Made by a program: the position numbers and the translations under genes
NCBI RefSeq assembly: GCF_001039275.2
Contig: NZ_CP030117.1
Location: 2,294,001-2,358,000 of the forward strand
Reading direction: 5' to 3'
DNA from: Brevibacillus brevis
Lineage (GTDB): Bacteria > Bacillota > Bacilli > Brevibacillales > Brevibacillaceae
DNA: 64,000 bases
In this document: positions 27,367 to 36,108 of the stretch, one piece after another
Numbering within the stretch: the stretch's first letter is position 1
Layout: the number at the start of each line of letters is the position of its first letter
The notes under the pieces: generated by a model
Database searches by the model: none
Told to the model about the DNA's origin: nothing
The model's input: only the letters and a program-made list of their open reading frames with translations

Positions 27367-27423
27367 ATTGACCCCTCCTGTTTACCACATTGTAGCACAT
27401 CAGTGAGCGCTTTCAGAAAGGAG

Positions 27424-27451
27424 CAAAAAAAGCTGCCAGATTCGGCAGCTT
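27424..27451 (-). terminator. Intrinsic terminator of the 49-aa gene
   Basis: On the minus strand AAGCTGCC and GGCAGCTT (complements of 27444-27451 and 27430-27437) are followed by a T6 run. Confidence 0.8.
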
Positions 27452-27479
27452 CAGGTTATATTGGATCAAGTATTGGATC

Positions 27480-27629
27480 TTATAACTGGGGAAGCGGATA
27501 CGGCAGCACTTGCTGTGGCTCATTGAACGTGAATTGCTCCATTTCATTCCGAACGTATCTTTTCGTCTCGAATGGAACGACTTCTTGTTCTTCATTCCCC
27601 CACAACCAATTCGACAGCATTTGTATCAT
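27480..27629 (-). CDS. Small uncharacterised protein, 49 aa
   Basis: Starts MIQMLSNWLWGNEEQEVVPF and ends with a Pro/Leu-rich tail (LPYPLPQL). ATG 27629 has GGAGGG about 7 nt upstream, and a clean terminator follows, which supports a real gene. No domain is recognised and no membrane helix is obvious. Confidence 0.6.
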   Translation of the reverse strand: MIQMLSNWLWGNEEQEVVPFETKRYVRNEMEQFTFNEPQQVLPYPLPQL

Positions 27630-27760
27630 AAGGATACCCTCCACTTTGTGGAAATGTTTTACATGTTCATCATACTCCATTTGAGGGCATTTTTGGTTGG
27701 GCAGGTGTGAATAAGGCGTGAAGAAATCGTGGATAGAACGTGAACAAAATTGAAGCGATT

Positions 27761-28723
27761 TCACGCGGCAATGATTTGAAAAGCGAAATCCAAAACCTGC
27801 TCTTGTGTTAGTCTGTCATTGGCTCGTATGTGTATGTGATAGTCATATTGCGACTGCTTCCAGTGTATCTGCCATGCTGGAACTGTTGTTGCCTGCTTAC
27901 ATAAAATGACTTCTGTATTTGAAACGTTTCGCTTCTCCATGTTCCATTTTGTCCGTGTTCCCAGACTTTTGCCTACGGTGAGTGGAAAGGGGCTTCCCAA
28001 AGACTTGGGAGCCTGCCAAACCCATATGCAATCGGTTAGATTATCACGGTCACGGTACAAGAATTGATACTCCATGCCATCAGCATGTTGGTAACTTCCT
28101 GCTGAATCACAGAGGAAGGATTGCAAATGCTTTGGAAAGGGTAGAGATGGGGCGGATACATCTCTGTCTTCGAGAAAAGATGAGCTTAGCCATTTTACAC
28201 GATTGATCGGATCGTCTTCACTCCAGCGAGGAACTCGGAATCTGGCCGTATGACTCGTTAACGCGAAAGATTTCTGACCGATTTCATGAATGGCTTCATG
28301 TACAGAGGGGACTAAGCCTTCCAAGAATGAAAGCAACTCCTCTTCCTCAAAGTGTCCTTCTTGTACGGACAATTCTATTTGTGTAAACCATCGCGCATGA
28401 GCTGCTGCAACATTTCCTTTATAATCGATACCTACAAAGCCAGCGATATTGTGCAAGATAAATGGCTCACCTTGACTAACCAGATTTGAATCTGCATGTA
28501 TTCCCGGGATGGACCAATCATAAAAAAATTGCTTGATGCGAAAGGAGCGGTTGGTTCCTGAGATTTCAAAACGTATGGATGAGCGCACGGTAGGTGTTTC
28601 TTTTCTGACACTAATAGCTGATACTTTTGTGCCGAATGGAAGCAGGGTTGGCTCAAGGATGACAAAATTGACATAGGCTTGTGCCTCATGAAAAGAAGAA
28701 GTTGTAAGCAAGTGTTTTTGCAA
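27761..28723 (-). CDS. Uncharacterised protein, 320 aa
   Basis: I do not recognise this protein. It is soluble-looking and beta-rich at the N-terminus (YVNFVILEPTLLPFGTKVSA). It contains GEPFILHNIAGFVGIDYKGN and a His-rich strand YDYHIHIRANDR near the C-terminus. The start is TTG 28723 with AAAGGAGG 7 nt upstream. It is a single gene between the 49-aa gene and a strong terminator to its right. Function is unknown. Confidence 0.6.
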   Translation of the reverse strand: MQKHLLTTSSFHEAQAYVNFVILEPTLLPFGTKVSAISVRKETPTVRSSIRFEISGTNRSFRIKQFFYDWSIPGIHADSNLVSQGEPFILHNIAGFVGIDYKGNVAAAHARWFTQIELSVQEGHFEEEELLSFLEGLVPSVHEAIHEIGQKSFALTSHTARFRVPRWSEDDPINRVKWLSSSFLEDRDVSAPSLPFPKHLQSFLCDSAGSYQHADGMEYQFLYRDRDNLTDCIWVWQAPKSLGSPFPLTVGKSLGTRTKWNMEKRNVSNTEVILCKQATTVPAWQIHWKQSQYDYHIHIRANDRLTQEQVLDFAFQIIAA

Positions 28724-28803
28724 AGGAAAACCTCCTTTTTTAACAAATGATACTTAATTATTTAAATAGTTCCTTATTTGTTGGGGAAATCCTTTTTCTA
28801 AAG

Positions 28804-28854
28804 AAAAAAGCGAAAAGAAATCCGCCTGTACGAGCGGACTCTTTTCGCTTTTTT
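28804..28854 (-). terminator. Intrinsic terminator of yoxD
   Basis: AAAAAAGCGAAAAG (28804-28817) pairs with CTTTTCGCTTTTTT (28841-28854), with TCCGC/GCGGA pairing inside. It is symmetric, so it works in both directions, and it ends the minus-strand yoxD transcript. Confidence 0.88.
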
Positions 28855-28866
28855 GCCATGCCATTT

Positions 28867-29586
28867 CTATGGATTGGTGGACCAAAGTCCAGCGGATTTT
28901 ACAAAGATGCGTTTATTCAGCTTCAACTGGCTAACCACGAACTCAGCAATATCCTCAGGCTGCATGGTCTTTTCTGGATTTCCGTCGGTCAGACCCAAGT
29001 CAATTGCCATATCGGTTGCTACTGTGCTAGGCGTAAGCGCCGTTACGCGAATGTTGTGTTTGCGAACTTCGAGGGCCAACGATTCAGTCAGACCAAGAAC
29101 ACCAAACTTGGATGCACTATACGCGCTGGTGACAGGAGCGCCTTTTTGCCCAGCAGTAGAGGAGATGTTGATAATGTCACCGGAGTTCTGGTCAATCATG
29201 CCAGGGAGTACAGCGCGAGTCACGTAGTACACACCCATCAGATTGACTTGGATGATTTGCTCCCATTCGCTGGTTTCCAGCTCCAGGAATTTACCGAATT
29301 TAGCGACGCCTGCATTGTTGAGCAGGATATCAATTTGACCCAGTTCATTTTTGATAGAGGTAACCGCTGTCGTGACGTCATCATAGTTGGAAACGTCTGC
29401 TGTCGCAATCGCGACCTTCACGCCGTATGCTTCTACTTCCTTGGCTACTTGCTTCAAATTTTCCTCAGAGCGAGCCAAGAGGCCGAGATTCACGCCTTCT
29501 TTTGCCAACGCAATTGCAGTAGCGCGACCGATGCCTTTACCTGCACCTGTAATGATTGCGGTTTTTCCTTTTAGATCGATAGCCAA
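28867..29586 (-). CDS. yoxD: Short-chain dehydrogenase/reductase, YoxD/FabG-like
   Basis: NAD(P)H-dependent oxidoreductase of 239 aa. The Rossmann motif is [19 protein letters not shown] near the N-terminus, followed by NNAG and the catalytic Ser-Tyr-Lys set in [20 protein letters not shown]. The C-terminal [10 protein letters not shown] matches my recollection of B. subtilis YoxD. The start is TTG 29586 with AAGGAG 8 nt upstream. The substrate (a 3-oxoacyl thioester or other carbonyl) is not known. Single gene with its own terminator. Confidence 0.85.
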   Translation of the reverse strand: MAIDLKGKTAIITGAGKGIGRATAIALAKEGVNLGLLARSEENLKQVAKEVEAYGVKVAIATADVSNYDDVTTAVTSIKNELGQIDILLNNAGVAKFGKFLELETSEWEQIIQVNLMGVYYVTRAVLPGMIDQNSGDIINISSTAGQKGAPVTSAYSASKFGVLGLTESLALEVRKHNIRVTALTPSTVATDMAIDLGLTDGNPEKTMQPEDIAEFVVSQLKLNKRIFVKSAGLWSTNP

Positions 29587-29789
29587 TCGATAACACTCCT
29601 TTTTCAAGACAATAGGAATCTCATGTATATTGTGCAGTGTACTATCATTTATCCGCGGGGGGAAGGATGCACTTTTATGTACGTAGGTTACGAAAGGTAA
29701 CTAAACAATAAAAAATGTCCTCCCAATAAGAAGGTGTACAGAGATAATAAAGTTTTAGACTCGCATTCTGGGCCGGGGTTATCAATTAT

Positions 29790-30911
29790 TTAAATATCAT
29801 GGCCTATAGGCAGATAAACGGTAAATACAGCGCCTTCGTCAGGCTGACTTTCAACGCGGATGAAACCGCCGTGGGCTCTTACAAAATGATGGACGATAGA
29901 TAATCCGAGCCCCGTACCGCCTGTATGCCGCGAGCGTGCTTCGTCTACGCGGTAAAATCGATCGAATAGGTGGTGCAGATGTTCCTCCGGTATCCCGATG
30001 CCGGTATCGATCACCGAGACACGTGCAAAGAACGCATTCCGTTCAACGACCCGGTTTTCGATTTCAACCGTAATCTTCCCTTCACGTGGCGTGTAACGAA
30101 TCGCATTGGTCAGCAAATTAAAGAAAACCTGCGTAATTCGTCTTGCATCGGCCATCACGGTAACCGGCCTTGTAATTGTATGAAGGCGAATGTCCAATCC
30201 ATTTTCTTCTGCTTCGAATTTCAAGTCGTCCACGATTCGTTCTAGGTGTATCGTCAGATCGAGCGGTTTGCGATCGAGCGATAACTGGCCCGCTTCTGCC
30301 AACGACAAGACATGAAGATCATCTACAAGCAGGCTCATTCGGATCACTTCATCATGAATCCGAAGCAGCATTTCAGGCGGGACATGATGACCGGCCTGCT
30401 GATAATTCTCCAATTTAAGCTGCATAATCGACAGCGGCGTGCGAAGCTCGTGAGCAACATCGGCCACCAATCGTCTGCGGGTTTCTTCGGCTTCACGCAG
30501 ACGAAACGTCATATCATTGAACGTTTGGCTGACTTTCCCATACTCATCTTTCGTGTCTACAGGTACTTTGACGTTCAAGTCGCCCTGCGCCACGCGCTCT
30601 ATGGCGTCTATAAGCTTTTTGAGCGGGAGGGTCAGCACTCCCGATATCCAAAAAATAAAGGACAACCCGATCAAAACAAAAATGGACGCTCTAAGCAGTA
30701 CGTTCAGCTCCATTTTGTCAAGGACATATGATTTTAATTTTTCGATTTGCTCTTCGGGCGAGGCGCTCAAATAGTTGTCATCGATTTGTTCCCTTTGAAA
30801 TTGATCGAACAAGCCGCCTGTGTAAACTTGCGTTGTAAGGGAGATAGTGTTACCCACAATGAGCAAAAGCAGTCCCATAGCAAATATTTTCATCCGGACC
30901 GTCATCTTCAT
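29790..30911 (-). CDS. Sensor histidine kinase, BaeS-like
   Basis: Membrane kinase of 373 aa. Helices lie at about residues 8-27 and 73-95 around a short outside loop of about 45 residues. Then come a HAMP linker, the dimerisation domain with phospho-His in DVAHELRTPLSIMQ, and an ATPase domain with NLLTNAIRYTP, DTGIGIPEEHLHHLFDRFYR and GGTGLGLSIV. It overlaps the response regulator gene by ATGA (30908-30911). The short sensor loop suggests detection of a membrane or envelope condition. Confidence 0.92.
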   Translation of the reverse strand: MKMTVRMKIFAMGLLLLIVGNTISLTTQVYTGGLFDQFQREQIDDNYLSASPEEQIEKLKSYVLDKMELNVLLRASIFVLIGLSFIFWISGVLTLPLKKLIDAIERVAQGDLNVKVPVDTKDEYGKVSQTFNDMTFRLREAEETRRRLVADVAHELRTPLSIMQLKLENYQQAGHHVPPEMLLRIHDEVIRMSLLVDDLHVLSLAEAGQLSLDRKPLDLTIHLERIVDDLKFEAEENGLDIRLHTITRPVTVMADARRITQVFFNLLTNAIRYTPREGKITVEIENRVVERNAFFARVSVIDTGIGIPEEHLHHLFDRFYRVDEARSRHTGGTGLGLSIVHHFVRAHGGFIRVESQPDEGAVFTVYLPIGHDI

Positions 30912-31600
30912 GAGCGTTCACCGAATCGGTAACCGAAACCATATACCGTTTGAATATATCGAGGATTGGCAGGATCGTCTCCCAGTTTGCGGCGAAGATT
31001 CCGGATATGGGAGTCCATCGTTCTTTCGTATCCCATGTATTCATCCGCCAAAGCAGCCTTTAACAATTGCAAACGGCTAAAGACAATGCCAGGACGACCC
31101 GCCAGTGTGAACAGAATTTTGAATTCGGTAGGTGTCAATTGGATTTCCAGACCGTCTTTGAATACCTGACATTTGGCCTCGGAAATGATCAAGTTGTCTC
31201 TTTCCAAGAACATCGACTTGTCTTCAGGTCCGCGTAAGCGGCGAAGTAAAGCTCGGATGCGCGAAGCGAGCTCGCGCAAACTGAACGGCTTCGTCAAATA
31301 ATCATCCGCGCCGATTTCCAGACCGACGATTTTATCCGATTCATCCGATCGGGCCGTGACCATAATAATGCCGCATTGCAAAGTTTGCCTGATTTCGAGG
31401 CAAACGTCGATGCCGCTTTTCTCGGGGAGCATCCAATCAAGCACGATGAGATCAGGCCGTTCAGACCAGGCAATCATAAGCGCTTCCTTGCCAGTACAGG
31501 CGGTTAATATTCGGAACCCTTCACGTTGCAAAAAGGTCTGCATCTCCTCCAGCATGCCTGGTTCGTCCTCCACAAGCAACAATTTCGCTTCCATTCCCAT
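30908..31600 (-). CDS. OmpR-family response regulator
   Basis: DNA-binding regulator of 230 aa. The receiver domain has acidic residues in LVEDEPG, phospho-Asp in LIVLDWMLPEKSG and Lys in ADDYLTKPFSLREL. The C-terminal winged helix (MDSHIRNLRRKLGDDP) ends in TVYGFGYRFGERS. ATG 31600 follows AAAGGGAAAG. The divergent DUF6223 gene begins 421 nt away and is a reasonable target, but no binding site was identified. Confidence 0.92.
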   Translation of the reverse strand: MGMEAKLLLVEDEPGMLEEMQTFLQREGFRILTACTGKEALMIAWSERPDLIVLDWMLPEKSGIDVCLEIRQTLQCGIIMVTARSDESDKIVGLEIGADDYLTKPFSLRELASRIRALLRRLRGPEDKSMFLERDNLIISEAKCQVFKDGLEIQLTPTEFKILFTLAGRPGIVFSRLQLLKAALADEYMGYERTMDSHIRNLRRKLGDDPANPRYIQTVYGFGYRFGERS

Positions 31601-32020
31601 CACATCTTTCCCTTTTAGTCTGCTTTCATTGACGAGAGTTAAATTGCTTACCGAAATAATACCGTGATTTGGAAGGTTCTTGAAGAAATCCACGCAAAGA
31701 GAGGAAGATCTGCATAAGTTCTCGATATTTGTTTTATAAACTGGCTGTGAAAGGAATGAGCAGTGGATTGTGTGTGATGTCGATTGAAAGGCGCTACTGG
31801 AACTAGGAGCTAAGGGGGGATTTATCCACCAATTACGTAACAATTGAGCTGAAATGGAGTGATGGTTATGAATGCTTAGGAATATTTTACACTTTATACA
31901 CCTAAACGGCTTTGTCGAGACTCTGCGTAAAGCATGCCTACGCTTCCGCAATGATATTGATGAAATAAACATTGTAAGATTTTTATTCGGTTCGCAAAAA
32001 AAAAGAGGAGTAATTAGCAA
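31601..32020. other. 420-nt intergenic region between the two-component genes and the DUF6223 gene
   Basis: AT-rich divergent promoter region. I see AAAGAGGAG at the right end as the ribosome site of the DUF6223 gene, and a short GCGTA/TACGC repeat near 31920-31950. No riboswitch, small gene or clear -35/-10 pair could be supported. Confidence 0.4.
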
Positions 32021-32425
32021 ATGAAAACGAAGCTAGTTTCATTCGGAATACTTTGTGCACTTTTGCTTGTTCCAACTATAGCCTCTGCTGAAGTAACCAA
32101 CGGTAATGTCGTATACGGATTAACCCCCGGGCGACTCTGGGCCACGATGGACGCGGTGGTGGGGCTGATCAGTGCGGTCATCGGCGGGCTGTCTCTGGCC
32201 CGCTCCGCCGGTCGCTTCGGCACCGGATCAGGGAGACGCGGGGCCATCGTGGCTGCGGTGATGGCGTTGATCGTCATAGTTTACGCTGGGCTTCATCTGG
32301 CCAACTTTACCGGTGATTTCGGCACCGGTAGCGGGCGAGCCGGGGCCATTGTGGCCATCGTGATGGGGCTGACCGGCATGGTTCTCGCTGGGCTAACTTT
32401 GGTTCGCTCCCGCCGTTCCATCTGA
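32021..32425 (+). CDS. DUF6223-like membrane protein with internal duplication
   Basis: Protein of 134 aa. A signal peptide (about residues 1-23, cleaved after ASA) is followed by three hydrophobic helices. YGLTPGRLWAT and GGLSLARSAGRFG are typical of the actinobacterial DUF6223 family as I know it. FGTGSGR followed by GAIVA occurs twice (about residues 66-77 and 104-115), pointing to a duplicated unit. Base composition changes sharply: about 40% GC over 32021-32120 and about 71% over 32121-32230 by hand count. This suggests a host-like signal peptide joined to DNA from a high-GC source. AAAGAGGAG precedes the ATG. Function unknown. Confidence 0.8.
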   Translation: MKTKLVSFGILCALLLVPTIASAEVTNGNVVYGLTPGRLWATMDAVVGLISAVIGGLSLARSAGRFGTGSGRRGAIVAAVMALIVIVYAGLHLANFTGDFGTGSGRAGAIVAIVMGLTGMVLAGLTLVRSRRSI

Positions 32426-32526
32426 CCCGATCATGGTGCCCTATGCAGTGTTTCATGTCCTTCCTGGATGCTACCAATAACATCGAATGCTTGGAAACTA
32501 ACGGCTATCGATCGTTCAAAAGAATT

Positions 32527-32608
32527 AGCCAGTCAAAACTGAACTGCACCTCTAACTGTTAGATGTGTCTGACAATTGGGGGGCGGTTCACGTGTTTGAC
32601 TGGCTTTT
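32527..32608 (+). repeat. Nested inverted repeats resembling paired IS3-family ends inside a terminator
   Basis: The outer arms AGCCAGTCAAA (32527-32537) and TTTGACTGGCT (32595-32605) are perfect and followed by a short T-run. The inner arms start TGAACTGCACC at 32540 and end with GGGCGGTTCA at 32590, i.e. TGAACYGCMCC in both directions, similar to terminal repeats of IS150-type IS3 elements. Only about 50 nt separate the ends and there is no transposase. It may be a deleted insertion sequence relic now acting as a terminator; the IS link is inference. Confidence 0.5.
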
Positions 32609-32637
32609 TGTACGAAAGGATTGAGCAGTCGAGAAAC

Positions 32638-34164
32638 TTATTTTTCTAGCTTGTATACGTCTGTGTATTTTTTCTCCAGATAATTCATCAAGTAAGTCGC
32701 ATTTGTACTTTCGCCTGTAATTGCTTGAACGAGTTCACGAGGGCTCTTCATTTTACCGTACTGATGAATTTTTTCCTTGAGCCACTCACGGATCGGAGCG
32801 AAATCGCCTTTTGCGATCAGCTCTTCGTAGCCGTTGATCTCCCGCTCCATAACGTGGACGAATTGTGCCGCATACACATTACCCAGCGAGTAAGTAGGGA
32901 AGTAACCGATCATTCCGCCTGACCAGTGTACATCCTGAAGCACACCCAGTGCATCTGTCGGTGGCTCAACACCGAGGTATTCTTTCATTTTTTCATTCCA
33001 GATTTTTGGCAGATCAGCTACTTGAATGGTTTGATTGATCAAGCCTTTCTCGATTTCGTAGCGGATCATGACATGCAGGTTGTACGTCAACTCATCTGCT
33101 TCAGTCCGGATAAAGGAAGGAGTAACAGCGTTAACCGCACGATGCAGGTCTTCTACAGACACACCCTCGAATTGGGTAGGGAAAGCTTTTTGCAAGTCAG
33201 CGAAAAAGTGATTCCAGAACGGCAGACTGCGTCCGACCATGTTTTCCCAGTAGCGGGATTGAGATTCGTGAATCCCCATGGAGGTACCATCGCACAGAGG
33301 AGTGAACAGCAAGTCAGGATTGATATTCTGCTCATACATCGCGTGGCCAGCCTCGTGAATACAACTGAAGAGCGCAGAATTGAAATCATTTTCAGCGTAG
33401 CGCGTCGTAATGCGGACATCACCAGGGTTGAAGGTGGTGCAGAATGGATGAGCACTGCGATCCATGCGGCCAGACTTGAAGTCGTACCCGATTTTCTCGA
33501 GGATATAACGGCTGAATGTTTCCTGGTCTGCCACTGGGAAGTTTTTCGTCAAGAATGATGTGTCTGGTTTGTTCGGGGAGTCGGCGATCGCTTTTACCAG
33601 CTTGACCGTTTTCTCGCGCAAGGTGGCAAAGATCGGATCGAGCTGATCGACAGTCATACCAGGCTCATACATGTCCAAGAGGGTGTTGTACTTGTTTTTG
33701 CCGTCATGACCCCAATACTCGATGAACTCGAGCTGGAAGTTCACGATTTTCTCCAGGTACGGCTGGAACATGGAAAAGTCGTTGTTGGCACGAGCTTCTT
33801 CCCACACTGTTTCTGCCTTAGCGGTCAGCACGACGTACGCTTGATGTCTGTCAGCAGGAATTTTCCTGTTGCGGTCAAATTCCTTTTTGCATTCCAGCAC
33901 ACTATGACGGGTAATTTCATCCAATGTTTCGAGGACAGATGGCTCACTCAGCTCCGTCAAAAGCGCTTCCATTTCTTTAGACGTCGCCAGCTTGAATTGC
34001 TCGCCAGCCAATGTCCCGATGATTTCGGAACGGGCATCCATACCATTGCGAGGCGCTTGTGTAGCCTTGTCCCAATACAGAACGTTCAGCGCTTGCGTGT
34101 AGCTGGTTATTTTCTTCACATAGTCACGAAATTCGGCCGCACGTGTTTCCACAGTCGTTGACAT
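32638..34164 (-). CDS. ypwA: Carboxypeptidase M32 (Taq family)
   Basis: Cytosolic zinc metallo-carboxypeptidase of 508 aa, the full family length. The zinc site HEAGH is in ALFSCIHEAGHAMYEQ, with the downstream Glu in GIHESQSRYWENMVGR. The family DPGD-type segment appears as FNPGDVRITTRY. ATG 34164 follows GGAGGAACCC. It is related to B. subtilis YpwA. Single gene, divergent from prfC. Confidence 0.92.
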   Translation of the reverse strand: MSTTVETRAAEFRDYVKKITSYTQALNVLYWDKATQAPRNGMDARSEIIGTLAGEQFKLATSKEMEALLTELSEPSVLETLDEITRHSVLECKKEFDRNRKIPADRHQAYVVLTAKAETVWEEARANNDFSMFQPYLEKIVNFQLEFIEYWGHDGKNKYNTLLDMYEPGMTVDQLDPIFATLREKTVKLVKAIADSPNKPDTSFLTKNFPVADQETFSRYILEKIGYDFKSGRMDRSAHPFCTTFNPGDVRITTRYAENDFNSALFSCIHEAGHAMYEQNINPDLLFTPLCDGTSMGIHESQSRYWENMVGRSLPFWNHFFADLQKAFPTQFEGVSVEDLHRAVNAVTPSFIRTEADELTYNLHVMIRYEIEKGLINQTIQVADLPKIWNEKMKEYLGVEPPTDALGVLQDVHWSGGMIGYFPTYSLGNVYAAQFVHVMEREINGYEELIAKGDFAPIREWLKEKIHQYGKMKSPRELVQAITGESTNATYLMNYLEKKYTDVYKLEK

Positions 34165-34439
34165 AGGGTTCCTCCTATCGTTTTGTCATATCTTGGTAAA
34201 CAATATGTAAGTCATGCAGTCAAAAAATTTTTACTACTGAAATATTATAACGGTTTTTAGGAAGCTTGGCTACGCAAAGCCTTGTACGTGGCCTTTGTTG
34301 CGCTTATACTATCATCCTTGAAATCATTATTTTTGCCGAAAGTAGATGAAAAATTACGAGGTGGATGCGGCAAGCATTTGTCGGTATAATCGTAGAGGAA
34401 ACGAAAGTGTTACTTATTTGCGATGACAGGAGAATGAAG

Positions 34440-36038
34440 ATGAGTCAATCCAATCCCCAATGGGAAAATGAGATAGCAAAACGCCGTACCTTCGCCATCA
34501 TCTCCCACCCGGATGCGGGTAAAACGACAATGACGGAAAAGCTGCTCTACTACGGCGGAGCCATCCGTGAAGCAGGGATGGTCAAAGGGCGCAAAAATTC
34601 CAAGCACGCCACCTCCGACTGGATGGAGATCGAGAAAAAGCGTGGAATCTCCGTTACGTCCAGTGCGATGGATTTCGAATACAACGGACATCACATCAAC
34701 ATTTTGGATACACCTGGTCACCAGGACTTCAGTGAAGATACGTACCGCACGCTGACGGCTGCTGACGCTGCTGTGATGATTATCGACGTAGCAAAAGGGG
34801 TAGAAGCACAGACGATCAAGCTGTTCAAGGTCTGTCGGATGCGGGGTATTCCAATCTTTACGTTTGTAAACAAGCTGGACCGTCACGGTAAAGATCCATT
34901 CGAGCTCTTGGAAGAAATTGAGCGCGTACTGGGTATTCGTTCTTATCCAATGAACTGGCCGATTGGGATGGGCAGCTATTTCAGCGGCGTATTTGACCGC
35001 ATGAAGTCTCGTGTCGAGATGTATCAAAGTAATACACAGCACGAGGACATTTCCTTTTTCCCTGTAGAGGGAGCAGAAGATCCACTGATCGGTGAGCGTG
35101 TCGGTCAAGAACTGTGGCAGCAATTGCAGGACGAAATCTCCCTGCTGGATGTTGCCGGAGATGAATACGATCCTGAACTGATCAACAAAGGGCAACTGAC
35201 GCCTGTTTTCTTCGGTAGTGCCATCAATAACTTCGGTGTACAAACATTCCTGGACAACTTCCTGCAAATGGCACCAGCACCTTCTGCGAAGAAAAGTACA
35301 GAAGGCTTGATCGATCCGTATTCGAACGCGTTTTCCGGCTTCATCTTTAAAATCCAAGCCAACATGAATCCAGCTCACCGAGATCGCATCGCTTTCTTGC
35401 GTATTTGCTCCGGCAAGTTTGAGCGGGGAATGTCAGTCAAGCACGTCCGTCTTGGCAAAGACATCAAATTGGCACAGCCGGTACAGTTTATGGCACAGGA
35501 CCGCGAAATAGTCGATGAATCGTTCGCGGGAGATGTCATCGGTCTTTTTGACCCAGGCATTTTCCAGATCGGCGATACACTCTGCGTCGGAAAATCGTTT
35601 GAGTACGAAGAAATGCCGCACTTCTCGCCGGAGTTTTTCTCCAAGGTGATGGTGAAGGACGCCATGAAGCACAAGCAATTCCAAAAAGGGATCATGCAGT
35701 TGACCGAGGAAGGAACGGTGCAGTTATTCCGTACCCATCCGATGGAAGAGCTGATTCTTGGCGTGGTAGGTGTACTGCAGTTCGAGGTACTGGAATACCG
35801 TTTGAAAGCCGAGTACGGGGTAGACATCATGCTGACGCGTATGCCGTATCAAATCGCTCGCTGGCTCGAAGGGGAGAAAGCAGACCTCGATGTTGTCAAG
35901 AACAGAACCGTTTCTGACCGTTATGGCCGTCCGGTTATGCTGTTTGAGAGCGAGTACCAGTTGCGTGTCGCGATGGATAAGTACTCGAATATCAAGTTCC
36001 ACGAGAGTTCTCTTGGCTTGAAATCCGTTCATTCTTAA
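34440..36038 (+). CDS. prfC: Peptide chain release factor 3
   Basis: GTPase that recycles RF1/RF2 from the ribosome, 532 aa. G1 is SHPDAGKTTMTEKLL, the switch region includes KKRGISVTSS, G3 is DTPGHQDFSEDTYR and G4 is NKLDR. The EF-G-like domains II and III follow to the C-terminus. ATG 34440 is chosen since AGGAG lies 7 nt upstream; ATG 34434 is too close to it. RF3 is patchily distributed in Bacillales and, from memory, absent in B. subtilis. Single gene with its own terminator. Confidence 0.94.
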   Translation: MSQSNPQWENEIAKRRTFAIISHPDAGKTTMTEKLLYYGGAIREAGMVKGRKNSKHATSDWMEIEKKRGISVTSSAMDFEYNGHHINILDTPGHQDFSEDTYRTLTAADAAVMIIDVAKGVEAQTIKLFKVCRMRGIPIFTFVNKLDRHGKDPFELLEEIERVLGIRSYPMNWPIGMGSYFSGVFDRMKSRVEMYQSNTQHEDISFFPVEGAEDPLIGERVGQELWQQLQDEISLLDVAGDEYDPELINKGQLTPVFFGSAINNFGVQTFLDNFLQMAPAPSAKKSTEGLIDPYSNAFSGFIFKIQANMNPAHRDRIAFLRICSGKFERGMSVKHVRLGKDIKLAQPVQFMAQDREIVDESFAGDVIGLFDPGIFQIGDTLCVGKSFEYEEMPHFSPEFFSKVMVKDAMKHKQFQKGIMQLTEEGTVQLFRTHPMEELILGVVGVLQFEVLEYRLKAEYGVDIMLTRMPYQIARWLEGEKADLDVVKNRTVSDRYGRPVMLFESEYQLRVAMDKYSNIKFHESSLGLKSVHS

Positions 36039-36054
36039 TTGAAAAAGGAATTAC

Positions 36055-36086
36055 AGGGCCTCCCGATCACGGTGAGGCCCTCTTTA
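36055..36086 (+). terminator. Intrinsic terminator of prfC
   Basis: AGGGCCTC (36055-36062) pairs with GAGGCCCT (36074-36081), followed by CTTTAT. Confidence 0.75.
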
Positions 36087-36108
36087 TCCCTCAGGAGGAG
36101 GCAATACA

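Noticed and set aside
28747..29574. 275-aa open frame on the plus strand
   Set aside because: Antisense to yoxD, passes through its terminator, and shows no family motif.
32540..32590. Intact IS3-family element
   Set aside because: Only the end-like sequences are present and there is no transposase reading frame.
34410..35378. 322-aa open frame on the minus strand
   Set aside because: Antisense to the GTPase domain of prfC, with no ribosome site and no protein-like motif pattern.
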